64,000 bases of DNA from Laburnicola sp. R22_1 (lineage: Eukaryota > Ascomycota > Dothideomycetes > Pleosporales > Didymosphaeriaceae): NCBI GenBank assembly GCA_014281115.1, contig JACONQ010000015.1, forward strand, positions 1,612,001 to 1,676,000, in the 5' to 3' direction. A program made the position numbers and the translations under genes. The notes beneath the pieces are model-generated. The model made no database searches. It saw only the letters and a program-made list of their open reading frames with translations, and was not told the DNA's origin. Of the stretch, positions 9,476 through 23,059 are shown in pieces (position 1 is the first letter of the stretch; each line of letters opens with the position of its first letter).

Positions 9476-9605
9476 CTTGGCTAAGATAGTTTAGTGTATA
9501 AAAGATATTGTATACCTTAATCTAAAAGTCTTTTATAGAATTTTTATTTCTTGTTTTTAAGGGTGGTCTGCTTCTTCTTCTTCTTCTAAAACATGCCAAT
9601 CGCCG

Positions 9606-9869
9606 CTATTTACAACGCGCAAACGCTGTTGTAATTTTCATCTGCAATGAGAAACCCCCCGCGAAGACCCGAATGACCTGCCCGCGGATGTTATCCGGGA
9701 GCTCATGGAGCACATTCATCGACTCCATTAATGACAGGCGTTGTTCTGGGGATATAATCCCGCCGAGCTTCCAATTTAGATAGTTCTCTAGCTCGCTAGC
9801 CACGATAGCGAGTCCGATAGCGCCACCGAGGATACGGAATTCGACGAGGGCATTATTGGCCGTAGCTAG
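9606..9869 (-). pseudogene. MFS drug transporter, C-terminal fragment
   Basis: Read on the minus strand, the frame begins abruptly in ATANNALVEFRILGGAIGLA and continues through YLNWKLGGIISPEQRL and HELPDNIRGQVIRVFAGGFS to SLQMKITTAFARCK and a stop. This is the recognisable C-terminal end of DHA2-type MFS efflux pumps (helix 13, extracellular loop, start of helix 14). Upstream it is cut at ~9870, where transposon sequence begins, so the N-terminal ~450 residues are missing. No internal stop lies within the fragment, so truncation rather than RIP destroyed it. Confidence 0.6.
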
Positions 9870-9894
9870 AATGTATAGGTTTAGAAAAGAAAAA

Positions 9895-10349
9895 AAAAAC
9901 GTGACTTATCACGTGACTGATGACTAAGCGTACACGCTTAACGTAATCCACCAGTGAGCTGCGTACACCACCAAAACGCGACACGACGCGTCCACCTTTT
10001 TGACCATGGCTCAACAACGACGAGCTCAATTGCTATCAAAAGAAGGCAGACTTAGTCTTGCCCTTGTCTCAATCAAGTCTTATCCTTATTAGTCAATTCA
10101 CGCTATAGCAGCAGCCTACAATGTCCCCAAATTAACCCTCCAGTCGCGCCTCCATAGTGTCCAAGCTAGAATTAAGACAACGTTCAACAAACGCAAGCTA
10201 TCGCCTCTTAAAGAGCAGTCTCTCGTTCGCTAGATCCTAGACCTTGATGGACGAGGCTTTCCACCCTATATTATCGATGTGCGCCGAATGGCAGACGTCC
10301 TGCTTCAAGCTCGAGACTGGGGACAGAAAGAAACCCCAAAAGAGACTTA
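9895..10349 (+). mobile_element. Pogo/Fot1-like DNA transposon, 5' fragment
   Basis: The fragment starts near ACGTGACTTATCACGTGAC, a palindromic terminus. From about 10006 it encodes a transposase N-terminus: MAQQRRAQLLSKEGRL, AIAAAYNVPKLTLQSRL (helix-turn-helix) and ILDLDGRGFPPYIIDVRRMA, the CENP-B/pogo DNA-binding region. In-frame TAG stops replace likely Gln/Trp codons. The catalytic DDE part is missing at this position because Gypsy-like sequence follows directly at ~10350. Confidence 0.65.
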
Positions 10350-10455
10350 GGGGCGAAATTAGGCGCAACTAAGCACAGCGCTAACCTTGAAACAGAAATA
10401 CAACCCAAGCTTTAATTAGCTGCCGCACTAGCCCTTATCGAACCGCACTACTAGG

Positions 10456-10840
10456 AATAAATAACGAATAACAAACACTAATGACCCTAGCATATGCACA
10501 AATCAGGCATAGAGCGTGGGCTCCAGGACCAGACCAGACTAGACCAGCACCAGACCAGACTAGAAAACAACCAGAACCAGGCACCAAACGACTCTCAGAG
10601 TTGGAACATCGAGCCTCCAGGAACGAATAACGAACACTAATAACCCTAGCATATACACAAATCATGCATAGAGCGTGGGCTCCAGGACCAGACTAGACCA
10701 GACCAGCACTAGACCAGACCAGCACTAGACCAGACCAAGACCCAGACCAGAAAACAACCAGAACCAGGCACCGAACGATTCTTAGAGTTGAAACATCGAG
10801 CCTCTAGGAACAAATAACAAAAATAATGACCCTAGCATGC
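10456..10840. repeat. Tandem repeat, ~160-186 bp unit, about 2.3 copies
   Basis: The motif AATGACCCTAGCATATGCAC and its surroundings recur with the same internal order (GCATAGAGCGTGGGCTCCAGGA, then an ACCAGAC-type microsatellite, then AACCAGAACCAGGCAC). The ACCCTAG copies end at 10490, 10649 and 10835. Spacing differs because the internal ACCAGACCAG run expands. It lies in the 5' non-coding part of the Gypsy element. Confidence 0.75.
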
Positions 10841-11339
10841 ACATAACATTATGCGCAGAGTATAGGCCTAGGCACAAGAAACATAGAAATAAGAACAAAA
10901 ACAAGAAGCAGTTAGAACTAAGCGCTAAAAGACGCTTGGAACTAAAATCACACCGCTAGGAGTAGACAGCAAGCAATTATAAATTAAGCCTAGACCCGCA
11001 AGACTAATCTAGAGTTGAATAGACCAAGGCCCAGACTAAGGAAAGGACTGAGGCTAGACACCGCATTACCTCTAGAACCCGAAACTAAGGCGGAATTAGA
11101 GGAAAGCTAAAAGATAATAATAAGTACAGGTGCGCGAAGACAGAAACAAGAAGAAAATGAACTAGAATACTAACTTTAACTATATAAGAAACCAACCAGA
11201 TAACTAGCAATAATAATGTTTGCCGCTGGAAGACTAAGCAACCATTAGCGATCCTAGTTAGAGGGCCTAGATTATGGCGAAATACGTGAGTTCCTTAATG
11301 TCTTAGCGCTTAGAAAGCGCAAGAACCCAAGCCCAAAAG

Positions 11340-14300
11340 CCCCTTAGGCTGTTAGCTTCGCAGAGACAATAAGCTTAACTAACAAGAGTGTCTATACACC
11401 CGCTAGAGGGTCTCTGCCCTTTATAGAAAGCTTCTTGCGAGGATCTAAGGGGAAAGCACTAATGCCACCTCAGCTGGCTAATAACGCCAATGCCCTTATA
11501 GCACAGATAGTGATAGCCTTACAGTCCCTTACTAACAAAGCCACTTAGTAGAACCCGGTGCAGAGCCTTGTTACGGAACCCAACCCATTCTTAGGCAAGG
11601 AGTTGCACTTTGTAGGAGATAATATAACCTAGTTCCTTTAAGACTATAAAAAAAGCGCGAACCACTACTAGTACTCTAAGAAAGACAAGGCTGTCAGAGT
11701 CAAGGAGTACTGCAGCCAAGAGATCCAGAATGTGCTCAACTTCTTAATGCCAGAGTACTCTAAGGCAGGAGAAGAAGGGGCATGGCAGAAGCTATGGGTG
11801 GCCATACACAGGCGTTGGCGAAGTTAGGATTAGGCCTAAACTAAGAAGATAGAGGAAGCGCTAAAGGCGTGGCTGGCACAGTGTTAAGCAATAACAAACC
11901 TTAACATCTGGGATTTTCTAGACCAATTCGTAATCAGATTCAGAAAATGCCTAAGGGCGGGCACGGTTATGGAAAGCTAGAAGGGCATGCTCCTTATCCA
12001 AGGCCTAAGTAAGCAGCTAGTAGGCAACATCCTAATAAAGAACGACTAGTTAATAGAGAGACTAACAGAACTTAACTTTGGCACAATAGAGAAGTGGCTT
12101 TTAAGTAGGGCCTAAATTTAATTAGAAGAACACATGCTGGATCTAGCCTATTAAATTCGAGCACTGATACTGTCTTAGACTACTAAGTCGCAAGCACCAC
12201 CAACATCGCAGAACGTTTTTCAACCTGCTAGGCTTAACCCGAACTTTTAACAAGCAAGACCACAAGGAGCTCTAGGCGCACGAGCACCCCTAGGCTTAAC
12301 TGTCTCTCAGCACGAAGTGGACGAGTTGACTGAAAGGCTCAAGGGTATGAGGCTCCAGAACGTTCTGGTTCAGAACTGGGACCCCCAAGAGATGGAGATT
12401 CTGTCGGACCCAGCTATCCGCCAGGAGATCACCGCGAAAGTAGAATAGGCTCTAAAGCAGACAGCACCATAATGGCCCCAGTACCACGCACCAACCTAGT
12501 CTTAGGCCTACTTAGCAGCACCTATGCGGGTTAATATGCACGTAGCCGCGGCAGCAACAGACCTAACATAGTGGGAGGATAATTGTTTCAAAGGGTGCTT
12601 TGGATGTAGGAAGGACCACATTATTGCGAATAGAGAATGCGAGAAGAGGAATTCGCTTAAGGACAATAGATAGGTGTACTACAACATAGAATCCTAAAGG
12701 GTCTAATAGGGCCAACTAAACAACAATTAAGGCGAAATCCAGCGCATTGGCGCTAGAGGCAAGCAGAACTAGATGCTGATCCGTCTGGTGCGGAACAAGT
12801 GGCGGATGGATGGATTGGCAGACAAGGCCCCGTAGATGTCTTAGAGCTGAGGGCACGCGACAACAGCGATGACTTACCAGGTGGGATTAGTTATAGAAAC
12901 TAACAGCAGCCAGTTTGCGTTTAACAAAATAGTGGCACTCAGCCTTCTCTCTAAAGAGAAATTTAAAGCGGCTTAGAGAGAGCAAGCTATCCTAGACAAA
13001 GACACACTAGTAATAGTCTAGTCCCTAAACCTACTGTGCGAACTACGAACCGCGAGCCCGAGCGCCCCAATAACCCAACTAAGCCTTAGAGAATCGCTAA
13101 AGATAGGGATAGTCGCGAATGCTAAAGTTTCTAAGCAAGGCATGCCCGCGGTCTGCGGAAGGAAGGATAATGATAAGGAGGATGGAAGAAGGACAAAGCG
13201 GGTGTCCTTCCTAGAACAGGATTTCCCAATGAAAGGCATGGAGGATGTGGAGATGCGCGGCCCTAATAACATCTTAGGTCCGACCCTAAGGAAGGAGATT
13301 TCAGTAGCTAAGAAGAAAACAAAACTAGTTGATGTCCTAGTAGGCAGCCCTAAAGACATGCTGTCCTAGGTGATAAACGCCGGAGTTAACCTAATAGTCT
13401 AAGAAGTACTTAGCAACATGCTAGGAGTCAAGAAGGCGATGTTTAAGGATGTCTTTAGTGAGGGGGATCTGCACTAGCTGCGGACACTAGCTGCCACTAT
13501 AGAGGAAGAAACCAATAAAGACTTAGATGCTAAGCACGCTAACTGTGCACCCATCTCTAAAATCCAAGTTCCTAAATAGATGTTAGTTAAATTCGAGAAT
13601 GGCGTTGTTACCCGCTGTAGGCCTTACGAACCGAAGTTATCTTAAGCACCCCCATAAGCAAGCCAACTATCCACTATGGGAGCGTTGATTGCCAAGGCTT
13701 GGTTTGGTATAGTAAGGCTAACCATGACTATAGCTAATAGGAAGGATCTTGAGAGGGAATTAGGGGTTAAACATATAAAGAGGGACTGTCCTTGAGTAAT
13801 ATGCCAGGTTAACAAATATCGGATAGCCGCCTTGCTTGATATAGGAGCGGAGCTGAACACTATCTGCCTAAGTATAGCCGAAGCCGCAGGCCTTTAGATT
13901 ACCTTAATGCCGCCCTAGCTGCAGAGTGTAAAGTTAATAACTGCGAATGGAGATTATAAAGATTTTTAAGGGATCGTGTTCTAGGCCCTAATTAAGGTAG
14001 GGCAGGTTGTGATTGTGACAATCTTGTTTATTGTTAGATTTCTGTTAAGCGCGGTTATTTTAGGGAACCTGTTCCTGGCGGGCGCGAAGGCGGAGTTCTC
14101 CTATAAGAATAATGGCAAGACGTATTATAAGCTGTAGGACGACAAGGAACTCTACTCTATGTAATTTGTGGCCACTTGCGCTAACCCTTTAAACCTAAAG
14201 GGAGTTATTATAACCAAGGTAATAGAAAACTACAAGGGAGCGTAGTAGCCAGGATTAGCGCTCTTAATTACATCGAATGCCTGGAAGAGGACCCTAATAG

Positions 14301-17300
14301 GATCTTGGAGTAGTGGTCTTGCTGTGGATTAATGTTAATAGTGAGTGCGCCTGATATTAGGCCTGAGCGCGCATTAGGGCTGAGGGCCTGGAGGCAGGCG
14401 CTTGCTTAGGTAGTGCTAGCTTGTAAAGAGGGAAGTGTAAGCGAAGTTGAGCAGCTCGTAATAGACGCTAACGAAGACTGACTAGTGACGGACCCAGGTA
14501 GGGATTTCATTCACTACGCCTACTGAGGCACGATTGGGCGGCACACGGATGGTGGGATAGTTATCCAGGACAACTAAGGACTTCTGGTTATTGATTTATT
14601 AGGCTGCGATGAAGAAGTTAATAAAATCCTTTAGACTCTGGCCATGCAGATGGAGTCTGAGAGAGTAATAAGGATTAGGAGCGACGCGTTCTGGCAGGAG
14701 CAGATGAGGGCGATTAATGTGATAGAAATGGCTTTTGAAGTGAACACTATGTATAAGAGTAAGGATAAGAAGGTGAACCCTGTATATAACTTAGGCATCG
14801 CGCCGTAGGAGATTAAAGGCTAACTAGACTAGAAGCAAGAAGCAATAAAGACGCGAAGGAGGACTAATGTGGGCCCTTAGCCATTCGACGCATACCTCCT
14901 TAACTAATAGGCGGAGTTCCTAAGAGAATAAAGGTTAACACCTAAGCGCATTGCAGGGATAAAGATTGGCCTGGACCTACTACCTTAAGAAAGGGAGATG
15001 TTGCTAGAAGTGTTATATTAAAGGGAGCCAGCACTGTCTTTTAACTTCGGCGAATCTGGGAAGGTGCACCCCAACGTGGCCCCGCCTGTTAAGATCCATA
15101 CAGTTGACCACGCAGCTTAGAAGGAATCGTAGTTTCCTATTCCTAGGAAGCTACGGGATGTGGTTATTAATATGGTCTAGCAGAGGCTTGATTAGGGCGT
15201 GCTGGAGTATAGCAGGAGCGTATACCAAAATCCATAGTTCCTAGTTAAGAAGAAGGATAGAGGATACTAGCTAATTAATAACACTTAGCGCATGAATAGA
15301 GTTATAGTTTGAGATGGCAACCTCCTGCCAAACCCTAACAAGTTCTCAGAGGAGTTCGCTGGCTGCTACCTGGTTTCCCTAATCGACTTCTTCTTAGGAT
15401 ACAACTAAGTAGGCCTTCACGAGGACTTCCAAGCCATAACAGCATTCTACACGCCTCTGGGTCTTGTCTAACAGTGCATGCTGCCTATGGGGACAACCAA
15501 CTCAGTGGCCAAGTTTATAAGAATAGTTATGAAGATTCTCCAAGACTAGATTCCCTCTTGGTGCATGCCTTATATGGACGACATTGCGGTAAAAGGCCCA
15601 AAGACTAACTATAATAGCGAAATGCTTAAGAAAGGAATTCGCAGGTATGTGGCGGAGCACCTTATGAATATTAATTGGGTCCTAGCGGACATGGAGTTAG
15701 CAGGTGTCACTGCGTTAGGAAAGAAATTGGACTAGGGGTATGCTACCATGAATATAGTCGGTTATGTGGTTGATAAGAATGGTTGGCACCTATCTGAGAA
15801 GAAAGTAGTTAAGATTACTAAGTGGCCGCCTTGTAACTACGCCTAAGATGTCTGAATCTTTCTTAGGGTATGCGTGTACTATCGCATCTGGATTAAGGAC
15901 TTTGCTAAGATTGCTGCACCACTATTTGCGCTACTGCGCAAAGGTATTAAGTTCTACTAGGGCACTATAGAGAATGCAGCAATGCAGCAGCTAAAGGAGG
16001 GCATTATATTAGCTCTAGCGCTAGTGTCTATTAACTACTTAGAGCCCTTATAAGAAGTAGTAATCTTAGTGGATGGGAGCAAAGTTAGATGGGAAGCGTT
16101 AATGCAGCAGCGAGGATTAGACGGCCTCCTCTACCTAGTACGGTTTGAGTTGGGTGTTTGGTCTTAGAGTGAGCACAACTAGGACTTAGAAAAGCACGAA
16201 TGCAAAGCTCTCCTCCTTGCATTAAAGAAATTCCGATCTTGGATCTATAGAATACACTTTGTTGTGGAGACAGACTCTCGCACCCTAATTGCCCAGCTAA
16301 ATCGCAGCGCCACAGATCTGCCAGGAGCCCTAATAACCCGCTAGTTGGCGCTTCTAACGCTTTAGGAGTTTGACATTCGCCATATTGTGGGGCGTAAGAA
16401 CGTGGTCGCCAATGCGCTCTTAAGGCGCGGATAGCTAAAAGGATAGGTTCCTCCTAAATAGTTAGAAGAAGATGTCAAGGACTTTATTAAGAAGCATTTA
16501 GGGCACATTTGCATTGCATCCTCCGCTATAGGTAAGGGAACTAAAGTGGAAATAGAGTATGCGGAACCCGCAACTGGTGACCTGCCCAAAGTCCCCTCTA
16601 ACTTATGCACTAAAGAGCTTCGTAATATCGCAACTTGGCTAGCAACTCTAAGGATGCCTAAAGGCCTGTCAAAGAAGGACTGAAGGTACATTAGATTGCA
16701 AGCTCGGAAGTACTAGATTGTGAGAGGCATGCTGTGGTATCAAACCACTAGGAACCGACCGCTACGCAGAGTGGTGGATAACCCTGCCCAGCAGGCGGAG
16801 ATTCTGTAGTAGCTACACAAAGCATTAGGCCATCAGGGGCAAGAAGGCACCTAGAGGAAGGTTGCGGCGCGCTACTACTAGCTAAATCTGTATTAGAGCG
16901 TTAAGGAATATGTTAAGACCTGTGCAGAATGTCAGGCGCATTTAGCCAGGAGAGTAGTAGAGGAGTTGCACCCCACATAGGGAACGAACGTAATCTAGGG
17001 ATGGGTTACAGTGGACGTGGTGTACATGCCTAAGAGCAAAGGAGGGAAGCAGTTTATAGTTATTGCCAGGGATTATACCTCTAGATGGCTAGAAGCGAAG
17101 GCGCTTACTAATGCTAACTTAGCCGCGGTTGGACAGTTCTTAGAGGAATCTATCTTTAGCAGGTGGGGTATTCCTTTTCGCCTGTTAGTGGATGGAGGGC
17201 TAGAAAACAAGGGTCTAGTAGAAGACTTAGCCAAACAGTTTAGAATCCAACAAGTGGTATCTAGTGCCTACTATCCGCAAGGGCAGGGCTTAATAGAGAG

Positions 17301-18190
17301 AGGTCACCAAGAGCTAGTTAGAGCACTGCGAAAAATAAAGGGCGACTGGGTGCAAAATCTGCCTAGGGCTCTGTGGGCCGATCAGGTCACAGTAAAGCGG
17401 TCCATAGGAGAAACACCGGCCTTTCTAATATGCGGAAGAGAGCACGTCCTTCCAATTGAGCTCTGCATTCCCACCTGGTAGACACTTCTATAGGAATAAG
17501 TTTACACTACTAAGGATCTCCTAGCTGTCTAAGCAGAGCAGTTCAAGAAGCGCGATTATCAGCTCCAAGAAGCTATTGACCGCACTATCCGCCTGCGAGA
17601 AGAAGGAAAGGAATAGTTTAACAACTGACGGACTCTCAGAGTGGAATCACTGCGAGAAGGCGGCTTAGTGTTAGTACATAATACATTTTAGGCTAATAAT
17701 ATAAGCCGCAGCGTTAAGCTGGCAAAGAGGTACTAAGGCCTCTTTAGGATCAAAAGCATGGCGCCGCATAGGGAAGGATGGTACATGCTCGAAGACCTGG
17801 ATAGCACACTATTTCGTAGCAGGACGCCAGAAGACCGCGTTATTCGATACCATGCACGAACAACAGCAGACCTAGGGGCGATGTTGGAGCCTAACGCCAT
17901 AAGGACTAACAAGCTCTCAGAAGAAGAAGGAGATTCTTGAGAGGAAGTTAATCCAGCAGAGCTGGACAAAGTCACCTAAAGGCCTAAGCCTAAGTACCCT
18001 ATGTTCGCGCGCAGATTGCGGCGGCTAGCAAGGTATAGCCAGGACATTCCTAAGCAAATAAAGGAAGTAGGAATCTCACCACTAGTAGCGGGCTTTAACC
18101 CTTCTAACTTTATATATTAGGAGGAGTAGAGCAGACAGAGAGGCTATTAGGGCGCTATAAGCTAAGGGACAGCTTATTTCTTAAAGGGGG
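11340..18190 (+). pseudogene. gag-pol polyprotein of the Gypsy element
   Basis: One long frame is readable through many stops. Gag is at ~11.5-12.7 kb and ends with a Cys-rich knuckle-like CFGCRKDHIIANREC. The protease at ~13.8 kb has LLDIGAELNTI, where the usual Asp-Thr/Ser-Gly active site now reads Asp-Ile-Gly. Reverse transcriptase at ~15.1-15.6 kb has PYMDDIAVKG (the YMDD box). RNase H at ~16.0-16.4 kb has VETDSRTLIAQLNR. The integrase HHCC zinc region at ~16.8-16.95 kb ends CAECQ, and the catalytic core at 17011-17481 is stop-free over 156 codons (VDVVYMPKSKGG, LVDGGLENKG, YYPQGQGLIERGHQE). Stops are nearly all TAG at former CAG or TGG codons. Nothing here can encode an active protein. 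Confidence 0.8.
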
Positions 18191-21100
18191 GGAGGAAGTA
18201 GCTAGGGAACAGCAGGAAGCTAGTTAAGAATCACAAGACAAAGAGGGAGGACCAGTGCTAAATTAAATTAAAATCTACAAGATAGTGTACATACAGGATT
18301 AGTAGACTAGGATAGAACTCTAACTAACAATTAGGTAGCTAGGAAAGCAAAAATTAAGCACTAATTGCAGGCTAGAAGGTCTTTGCTATTAGTGGTAAAA
18401 TAGAAGAAGTCTATGTGACCCCGAGTAACTGCGGCGAAAAGGCTCGGTAGGTATGTGGGGTGAGGGCCTTTATTGCTCAAAGACTTAGACAGTTGGGCTT
18501 AGTAGAAGGCGACTCTCTTGCTCCTAGTGTTGCATCTCTGCGCTTCTTGGCTGCGATAGAGAAATTAAAAAAGAGTTGCGTCTATTAAGAGGTTATTAGG
18601 GTTGTAATTAGACTAGAGCGCAAAGTTGTTATAACTGCCAATCTAAGGCTGCAGTTTTTAAGGCAGGTCGCTATTATTATTAGAGTGCTAATTAAGGGCT
18701 GCGAAAATCTAGGCTATAACGCTGAAACTAATGCGGGCATCTAAGAGAGGGATTACTGTTTGGGAGTTAGTCTGAGGCAGCATTGGGGCTTGAGTAACTT
18801 ACACAGAGTTAAGAAGGTGAGAAACGCGCTAGCTAAGGGCTTTTTAGGTACTATTAGGAAGTTAAAGCCGCCAGAGCCTGCGCTATTATTGCCTTAGTAA
18901 GGAGGCCTATCGTCGCTGCCGCCGCCACTATTAGAACTAAAGCGGCTAGATGCATAGGCGCCTAGAGAGTAATTAATTTAGAGGGGAGGCATAATGAGGC
19001 AGGTTACAGAAGTAGACTAAGGAGGTTTTGGAGTTTAGGAGATTGAAGGGTAGAGTGTCGAGCGGACTATAAGAGTGGGAAGGATAGGCGGAGGTGAGAG
19101 AGTTAGTGACAAAGGCGAAAGGGCGAGTGTTTGTGGGCGATTGCGTAAGGTTGCACAGGGCGAGGTGATTAGTAGGAGTAATAGTTAGAGGGCCCATATT
19201 AGGTTTTTGCTAATTAGTAAAAGGGACTAATAGGCGTTTAGAGAGTCTTTAAAGGGCTGTTCGGCGGGAAGCTTAATGGGGCCAAGCTTCTGTGGGTAGG
19301 GAGGTGTGTGGTGGAGTGGACCCCACCACACGAGGTAGCATGGCTGGGTTACGTGGTAGCCGGGACGGAAAAACCTAGTGCCCGATCGACTCTTAGGCAC
19401 CAGCAAGAGGAGGCTCTTTTACTCACCCGGCTAGTTATCTAAATAATTAACTTATCTTTCTACTAAGTCCCGATTAGGGCTGGATTCCCCCACACTACTA
19501 ATAATAAGATTATAGTCCCCTATATTATAGAAAATAAACTATATAGTAAAGCTATATCTATTAATATTAAGCTAGGCTATAAAATAGGTGTCTACTTTTA
19601 CGCTTCTCTTTCCTATAAAGTTCTTAAGAGGAATTAGTATCTTTAGGCAGAGGAGTTTAGCTTTAAGCTATTTTTATACTATCTTTATATACCTTAAAGT
19701 AATAAGGTTATAAGCGCTAGCACTAGTATTTATTAAGGCTCGCAACCTAAAAGCTAATTCTTAGAATATAATTTGCACTAGTATAACTAGCTAAAGGCCT
19801 CTAAATAGCTTAGGAACCCTTATTATCTTATTACCTATAGGCAGTAATTTTAGTTTAGCATCTGTATTTTATAATTAAAATTATAGCTTATTTAGATTAA
19901 TTAGTTTAGTAGCCTCTATATAAGCTACTAGATTAAAGTAGTCTAGTAGCTTATATTTAAAGCCTTATTATCTAACAAATTACCTACCTCTAAATTAGAG
20001 TAGTAGGCAATACTAAGTTAATTTAAATTTAAATTATCTACTACCTATATACTCACTTATATAGCTATCTTTTAGAAATAGTTATAGTAGCTTAAGTGCT
20101 TATTCCCTATTTTACTATATTAATAATAAGTATTATACTCAATATATTATATTCTATTATAATTATAAAGGGGTAAAAAGAAAATAGTAGGTTTAGAGTA
20201 AGGTGCTTATTTTTTAGTTACTATATATAAGGGCTTTAATCTAAAGAGTAGTACCTTATAAGAGGTCTATATACGCGCCTAAAATAGGCTTATTATATTA
20301 TTATCTTAAAGAGTGTAGCTAGCTACAGCTATCTAGCATTTAATTTCTAGGTAGTCAATATTAGAATCTTCTATCTCTCTCTAGAGTATTAACTTAAAAC
20401 TTCTAATTAACTTAAGTTATAATTTATCCTTTTAGGTCTTTGTATCTAGTTTACCCTCCCTAGCTAGACTCTTAAAAGTTTATAAAAATATCTAGGCGTC
20501 TATTGTATTAGAGAGTAAGAGCTTATAGAACTTTTTACGTGCCTATTAAGAAGTAAAAAAATTATAGTAAGTCTCTTTTAGAAATTTAAAAAGTAAGTTA
20601 AGTCTATAATCTTTCTAAAGGGCCTAATTTATTTAACTCTAATTTTGCGCAGCCTCTTAAGGTGCACCTTTAAGGCAGCTAAGTATAGCTTTTATAAGGT
20701 TGTTTTAATTTTCTATATAGTTATTACTTTAGTAGTAGTCTATATTTACACAGATCTTATTACGCATATCCTCTAGCTAATTTTTAATACTAGGGCTAGA
20801 TTAACCTTTTTAATAGTACTTATTAATATTAGGTAGCTTTGCAGAGCGTTCTAGCTTAAATATAGTAAATAGGACAATAAAATCGTATCTGCCCTAGAAT
20901 ATATTAATCTAGACGCTATTAGTAAGCTTAGTTTATATATATCCTAAGACTAAAAAGGAGTAAAAAGTGTTATTGTATTATAAAGTAGACACTATAAGCT
21001 AGGGCAGATATTATAATATATATTAGAGCGCGGCTAGATAGAATAAGCTCTACTTAGCTGCCTAAGGGCGGCGTAAACTATATAGTAGATTAGGTGTTTT

Positions 21101-22297
21101 AGGGCTAGAAGGTTTTAAAAAAACTTAAGTATAGTACTATAAATTATAACTATCTTTAATAAAAGGGAGAACTTTCTTAGAGCTAAATAAGCCTTATCTA
21201 ATAGCTGCTTAATTAGTAATATTAGGCTAGAAGTAAGAATCTTCTAAGACTATATATACTATAGTGTAAGGTGTTATTACCTTAAGTATAGTAAAATCTT
21301 ATTTAAATATATTAGCGCACTTATATAAAGCCTAAATAAGAACCTTTTATTTAGAGTCTCTTTTAAACTTTATAATAGCCCTAGTTACTAAATCTAGTAC
21401 TATCTTTAATAATAGGCCTTAAGAAAAGCTATATTAAGCCTAAAGCTAATAGGTGGCAAGTAACTATTATATTTCTAAGTTATACTAAATTAACTAGTCT
21501 ACCTTAAATTTTCCTATAATTATATTATACTTGCTAGTAACTTTAAGTTTCGCTTTGCCTTAGTGTATAAGCTACTTAAGGTCTAATATTAAAATTTTAT
21601 TGCTTAGCTAGTCTACTTTAAGTACAGTAATATAGTAATTATACTATATATTATAAAGAATTCTTTTAGGGTAGACCTTTTTAGTAGTTTAATAATACTC
21701 TTTTTTTATAAGACTAGGGGTAAAGCAACTAGTTATCTAGAAAGTAGCTATTAGCTACTTTCTACGCTTAATAGATAACAGCTTACTAGTAGAATTACGT
21801 AGGAAAATATTTTTAAGGCAAGCATTATATAGACTATTATTAGTAGGATGCAGGCAAATATCTACCTCTATATTATTAATTCTAGAACTATCTAGGAGTG
21901 GAAAAGATATAGGAAACGTTCTAGGAGTCTTTTAGATTAAAGGGTAGTAGCTTACTATAGTATAAGTAGCAGTAAGATTAAGCAAAGTAAAGATTATAAA
22001 AAGGGTATAGTAAATAGATCTAGGGTAGTAGGTCTTATATAGCGTGCAAGCTAGCGTATAGTTTAAGCTAAAAAAATTAGATAAATAATAAAGTATAAGA
22101 TAAAATATATAAAACTTTAATCTCTATATTACTACTATAGTCTAGCTCTAATTCTTTTAGCTTTATGCCTTATGCTGTTACTATAATAGCGCTAGAAAGT
22201 AGTTATTAGGCAAGTTAGTTTAATAGGGTGTGGCGTAGTAGTTGCTATTTATTAATTATTAATTATTATTTACTTTTAGAATATTAGAATTTTAAAG

Positions 22298-22620
22298 GCA
22301 GCCTCTCTTAATAGACCTTAGAGTAGTATAATAACTACCTAATATAACTAGTAACTAATAAAGTTCCTACTCTTATGCGTTAAGTAGAGAAGGAACTTAG
22401 AAGCAGCCTTTTTTAATAGATCTTAAAGTAGTAAAGTATAAACTCTCTAGCACTAGGAATTCTTCCTAGTAACTAATAAAGTTCCTACCCTTATATAATA
22501 AGTAGAGAAGAGACTTAAAAGCAGCCTCTTTTAATAGACCTTAGGGTAGTAAAATATAAACTTCCTAGCGCTAGGAATTCTTTCTAGTAACTAATAAAGT
22601 AAAACTTTTACTAATTTAAC
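22298..22620. repeat. Tandem repeat, ~105-118 bp unit, three copies
   Basis: Units begin GCAGCCTCTCTTAATAGACC at 22298, 22403 and 22521. They share AGTAACTAATAAAG at the end, with a CTAGGAATTC-containing insert in copies two and three. Differences between copies are largely transitions, as expected if the array existed before RIP. Confidence 0.7.
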
Positions 22621-23059
22621 TACCTATAGGCAGCGTTTTAAGAGAGAAGTAGATATTATATTACTATCTATAGCTAAAAAAATATTAATCTTAGTATAAT
22701 ATAAGGGTGGTATATAGCCTTATAAGGTAAATCTCTTAGGGATAGCTAGTATAGTTAAAAGAAATAACTAAATTAAAATTATACTAAGATAGAGGATGAG
22801 AAAGGGACCTAGGGGACCCTTACTTATAGAGTAGGTGGTATAGGGCACAGGCCTACGCTAACCACATACTAACACTAATTAGAAAAGGCGTCTTCTATAA
22901 GGTAAAAGGCGCTATTAGAGTGTAAAAGAAAAGGTAATAGTAAATAACTAGTAGGGAGGTAGGCATAAACCATTACAACACGTAGTTGCCTACACATATA
23001 CAATATAAAATCTGTAACTAGATATAGATTAAATGTTTATCTATCTACTATATAATATA

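Larger units (their letters stand above)
10350..19450 (+). mobile_element. Ty3/Gypsy LTR retrotransposon, RIP-degraded
   Basis: Internal gag-pol order on the plus strand is gag, protease, reverse transcriptase, RNase H, integrase, that is Ty3/Gypsy order. A polypurine tract (TTAAAGGGGGGGAGGAAG) ends at 18198, about where the 3' LTR should begin. I could not match a 5' and 3' LTR pair by eye, so the outer limits are approximate. Stops are frequent and mostly TAG. Base composition is less extreme than in the region that follows, suggesting a younger insertion or fewer RIP cycles. Confidence 0.8.

Noticed and set aside
17011..17481. 156-codon integrase frame as a live gene
   Set aside because: It is the stop-free stretch of a polyprotein interrupted on both sides; the element is dead.
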